DNA of 13,645 bases from Anaerolineales bacterium (GTDB lineage: Bacteria; Chloroflexota; Anaerolineae; UBA7937): positions 1-13,645 of the forward strand of contig JAUVHF010000029.1 of assembly GCA_030593425.1 (NCBI GenBank). The letters run 5' to 3'. Position numbers and translations under genes: made by a program. Positions 12,580 to 13,645 of the stretch are shown piece after piece. The notes under the pieces are model-generated. The model searched no databases, was not told the origin of the DNA, and was given only the letters and a program-made list of their open reading frames with translations. Each line of letters opens with the position of its first letter. Positions within the stretch are counted from its first letter, which is position 1.

Positions 12580-13215
12580 TTACCTACTATAATACTCCAC
12601 AATCAACTGCTCCGAGAGAGGGATCTCCACATCATCCCTTGATGGGAAAGCCAAGACCCGTGCCGATAGGGTTTCCTCGTCCAGGCTCAACCATTCAGGA
12701 AGAGGCCTCTCTCCTAGCCTCTGGGCCACATCCCGAAAGTAGGCCATCTCCTTGGATCTCTCTCGCACCGCTATCTCACTGCTAGGGCGAACTAGGTAGG
12801 AGGGGATGTTTGTTTTCCGCCCGTTGACGCTGAAATGGCCGTGGCGCACCAGTTGTCGAGCCTGGGCTCGGGAAGAGGCTAGGCCTAAGCGATAGACGAC
12901 ATTGTCTAGCCTAGTCTCGAGCATCATTAGGAGGTTGAGACCGGTGAGCCCCGGGCGTCGCTCGGCCTCCTCGAAGTAGCGGCGGAACTGTCTCTCCAAG
13001 ACACCATAGATCCGTTTGGCCTTCTGTTTCTCCCGCAACTGCGTCCCATATTCCGATACTCGTCGCCGGAATTGCCTCCGCCTACCGTGCATGCCCGCCG
13101 GGTAAGGCCGTCGCTCCATGGCACACTTAGGGGTGAAGCACCGTTCTCCCTTCAGGAAGAGTTTCTGCCCCTCTCGACGACATAACTTACATACCGGCCC
13201 TCTATATCTGGCCAT
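12580..13215 (-). CDS. rpsD: 30S ribosomal protein S4, zinc-binding (C+) form
   Basis: S4 is a primary 16S rRNA-binding protein that nucleates 30S assembly. The 211-residue product starts MARYRGPVCKLCRREGQ and carries four cysteines, C9, C12, C26 and C31, the zinc-knuckle arrangement of the C+ paralogue. The middle shows RQFRRYFEEAERRPGLTG and RLDNVVYRLGLASSRAQARQ at the start of the S4 RNA-binding domain (about 95-160), followed by LVRHGHFSVNGRKTNIPSYL. Two ATGs are adjacent (13218 and 13215); I choose 13215 because GGAGG then lies four bases away rather than one. In many bacteria S4 represses translation of its own operon, but I could not identify the target structure here. Confidence 0.98.
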   Translation of the reverse strand: MARYRGPVCKLCRREGQKLFLKGERCFTPKCAMERRPYPAGMHGRRRQFRRRVSEYGTQLREKQKAKRIYGVLERQFRRYFEEAERRPGLTGLNLLMMLETRLDNVVYRLGLASSRAQARQLVRHGHFSVNGRKTNIPSYLVRPSSEIAVRERSKEMAYFRDVAQRLGERPLPEWLSLDEETLSARVLAFPSRDDVEIPLSEQLIVEYYSR

Positions 13216-13243
13216 CATACCTCCAAAGTAGGAAACCCTTCGG

Positions 13244-13639
13244 TTAGACCCTCCGCTTCTTGGGAGGCCGGCAGCCGTTATGGGGGATGGGGGTCACGTC
13301 GGTTATCGAACCCACCCTCAACCCTGCAGCCTGCAAGGAGCGGATGGCCGCTTCCCGTCCCGGGCCAGGCCCCTTGACCAAAATGTCTACCTCCCTTACC
13401 CCATAATCCATCGCCTGCTTAGCCGTGGCTTGGGCCGCCATCTGGGCAGCGTAAGGGGTGCTCTTGCGGGAGCCTTTGAACCCTACTGTCCCCGCGCTGC
13501 CCCAAAAGAGCACAGCGCCGGCCTGGTCGGTGAAGGTGATGATGGTGTTATTGAAAGTAGCATGGATGTGGGCCTGGGCGTGCGGTACGTTCCTCTTCTC
13601 CCGCCTCGGCTTCCGCCGTGTGGTCTTCCTGCGCACCAT
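13244..13639 (-). CDS. rpsK: 30S ribosomal protein S11
   Basis: S11 lies in the 30S platform and contacts the mRNA near the Shine-Dalgarno duplex. The 131-residue protein is complete, with a basic N-terminus, HIHATFNNTIITFTDQAGAV (26-45), SAGTVGFKGSRKSTPYAAQM, and the C-terminal DVTPIPHNGCRPPKKRRV typical of the family. The ATG is six bases from the right edge, so its ribosome-binding site and the expected upstream rpsM are outside the window. It is followed by rpsD after about 28 bases. Confidence 0.99.
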   Translation of the reverse strand: MVRRKTTRRKPRREKRNVPHAQAHIHATFNNTIITFTDQAGAVLFWGSAGTVGFKGSRKSTPYAAQMAAQATAKQAMDYGVREVDILVKGPGPGREAAIRSLQAAGLRVGSITDVTPIPHNGCRPPKKRRV

Positions 13640-13645
13640 TTGTAT

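Overview
The window looks like chromosomal DNA from a moderately GC-rich, probably uncultivated bacterium, most likely Chloroflexota. The evidence is the gene order rpsK-rpsD-rpoA-rplQ-truA-rplM-rpsI, the style of the S9, L13 and alpha-subunit sequences, an 81-residue protein behind lepA that resembles a small family I associate with Chloroflexota, and a micro-ORF ending in YLPLILKNYGP, which resembles the C-terminal signature of many Chloroflexota exported proteins. The phylum is inferred from memory of these families; no database was searched. Almost everything lies on the minus strand. I saw no tRNA, rRNA, CRISPR array or intact insertion sequence.

Right-hand block (about 9.6-13.6 kb, minus strand): the distal half of the alpha ribosomal operon. 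It reads rpsK, rpsD (zinc-type S4), rpoA (TTG start), rplQ, truA, rplM, rpsI, with ATGA overlaps at rpoA/rplQ and truA/rplM, and ends at a strong hairpin with a U-rich tail at about 9.62-9.66 kb. Just beyond it are a 39-codon plus-strand micro-ORF and a 113-residue helical protein built from two 32-residue tandem repeats.

Middle block (6.2-9.06 kb, minus strand): an accessory catabolic pair. One gene encodes a DapA-superfamily aldolase very like mammalian 4-hydroxy-2-oxoglutarate aldolase, the other a DAO-type FAD oxidoreductase. Between them is a short remnant carrying the first signature of a PiT phosphate transporter, which suggests past rearrangement. Upstream of the aldolase is a leader with two hairpins and a possible 49-codon small ORF whose ribosome-binding site lies in one hairpin arm.

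Left-middle block (4.4-6.2 kb, plus strand): a UbiA-family prenyltransferase of the decaprenyl-phosphate phosphoribosyltransferase type, driven by a near-consensus sigma-70 promoter, then an unrecognised 182-residue protein that appears to be a tandem duplication of one small beta domain, with its own extended -10 promoter and a structured, inverted-repeat-rich leader.

Left block (1-4.4 kb, minus strand): tlyA (rRNA 2'-O-methyltransferase), a DUF401 membrane protein whose start overlaps the tlyA stop and whose DNA is AT-richer than its neighbours, lepA (elongation factor 4), the small conserved protein, and the N-terminal 68 codons of a major facilitator transporter that runs off the left edge from a TTG start.

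The window is mainly translation and ribosome-maturation housekeeping with a small accessory island. I do not see a clearly new multi-gene system. The best leads are the PiT remnant, the aldolase/oxidoreductase unit with its leader, the duplicated-domain protein and the tandem-repeat protein.
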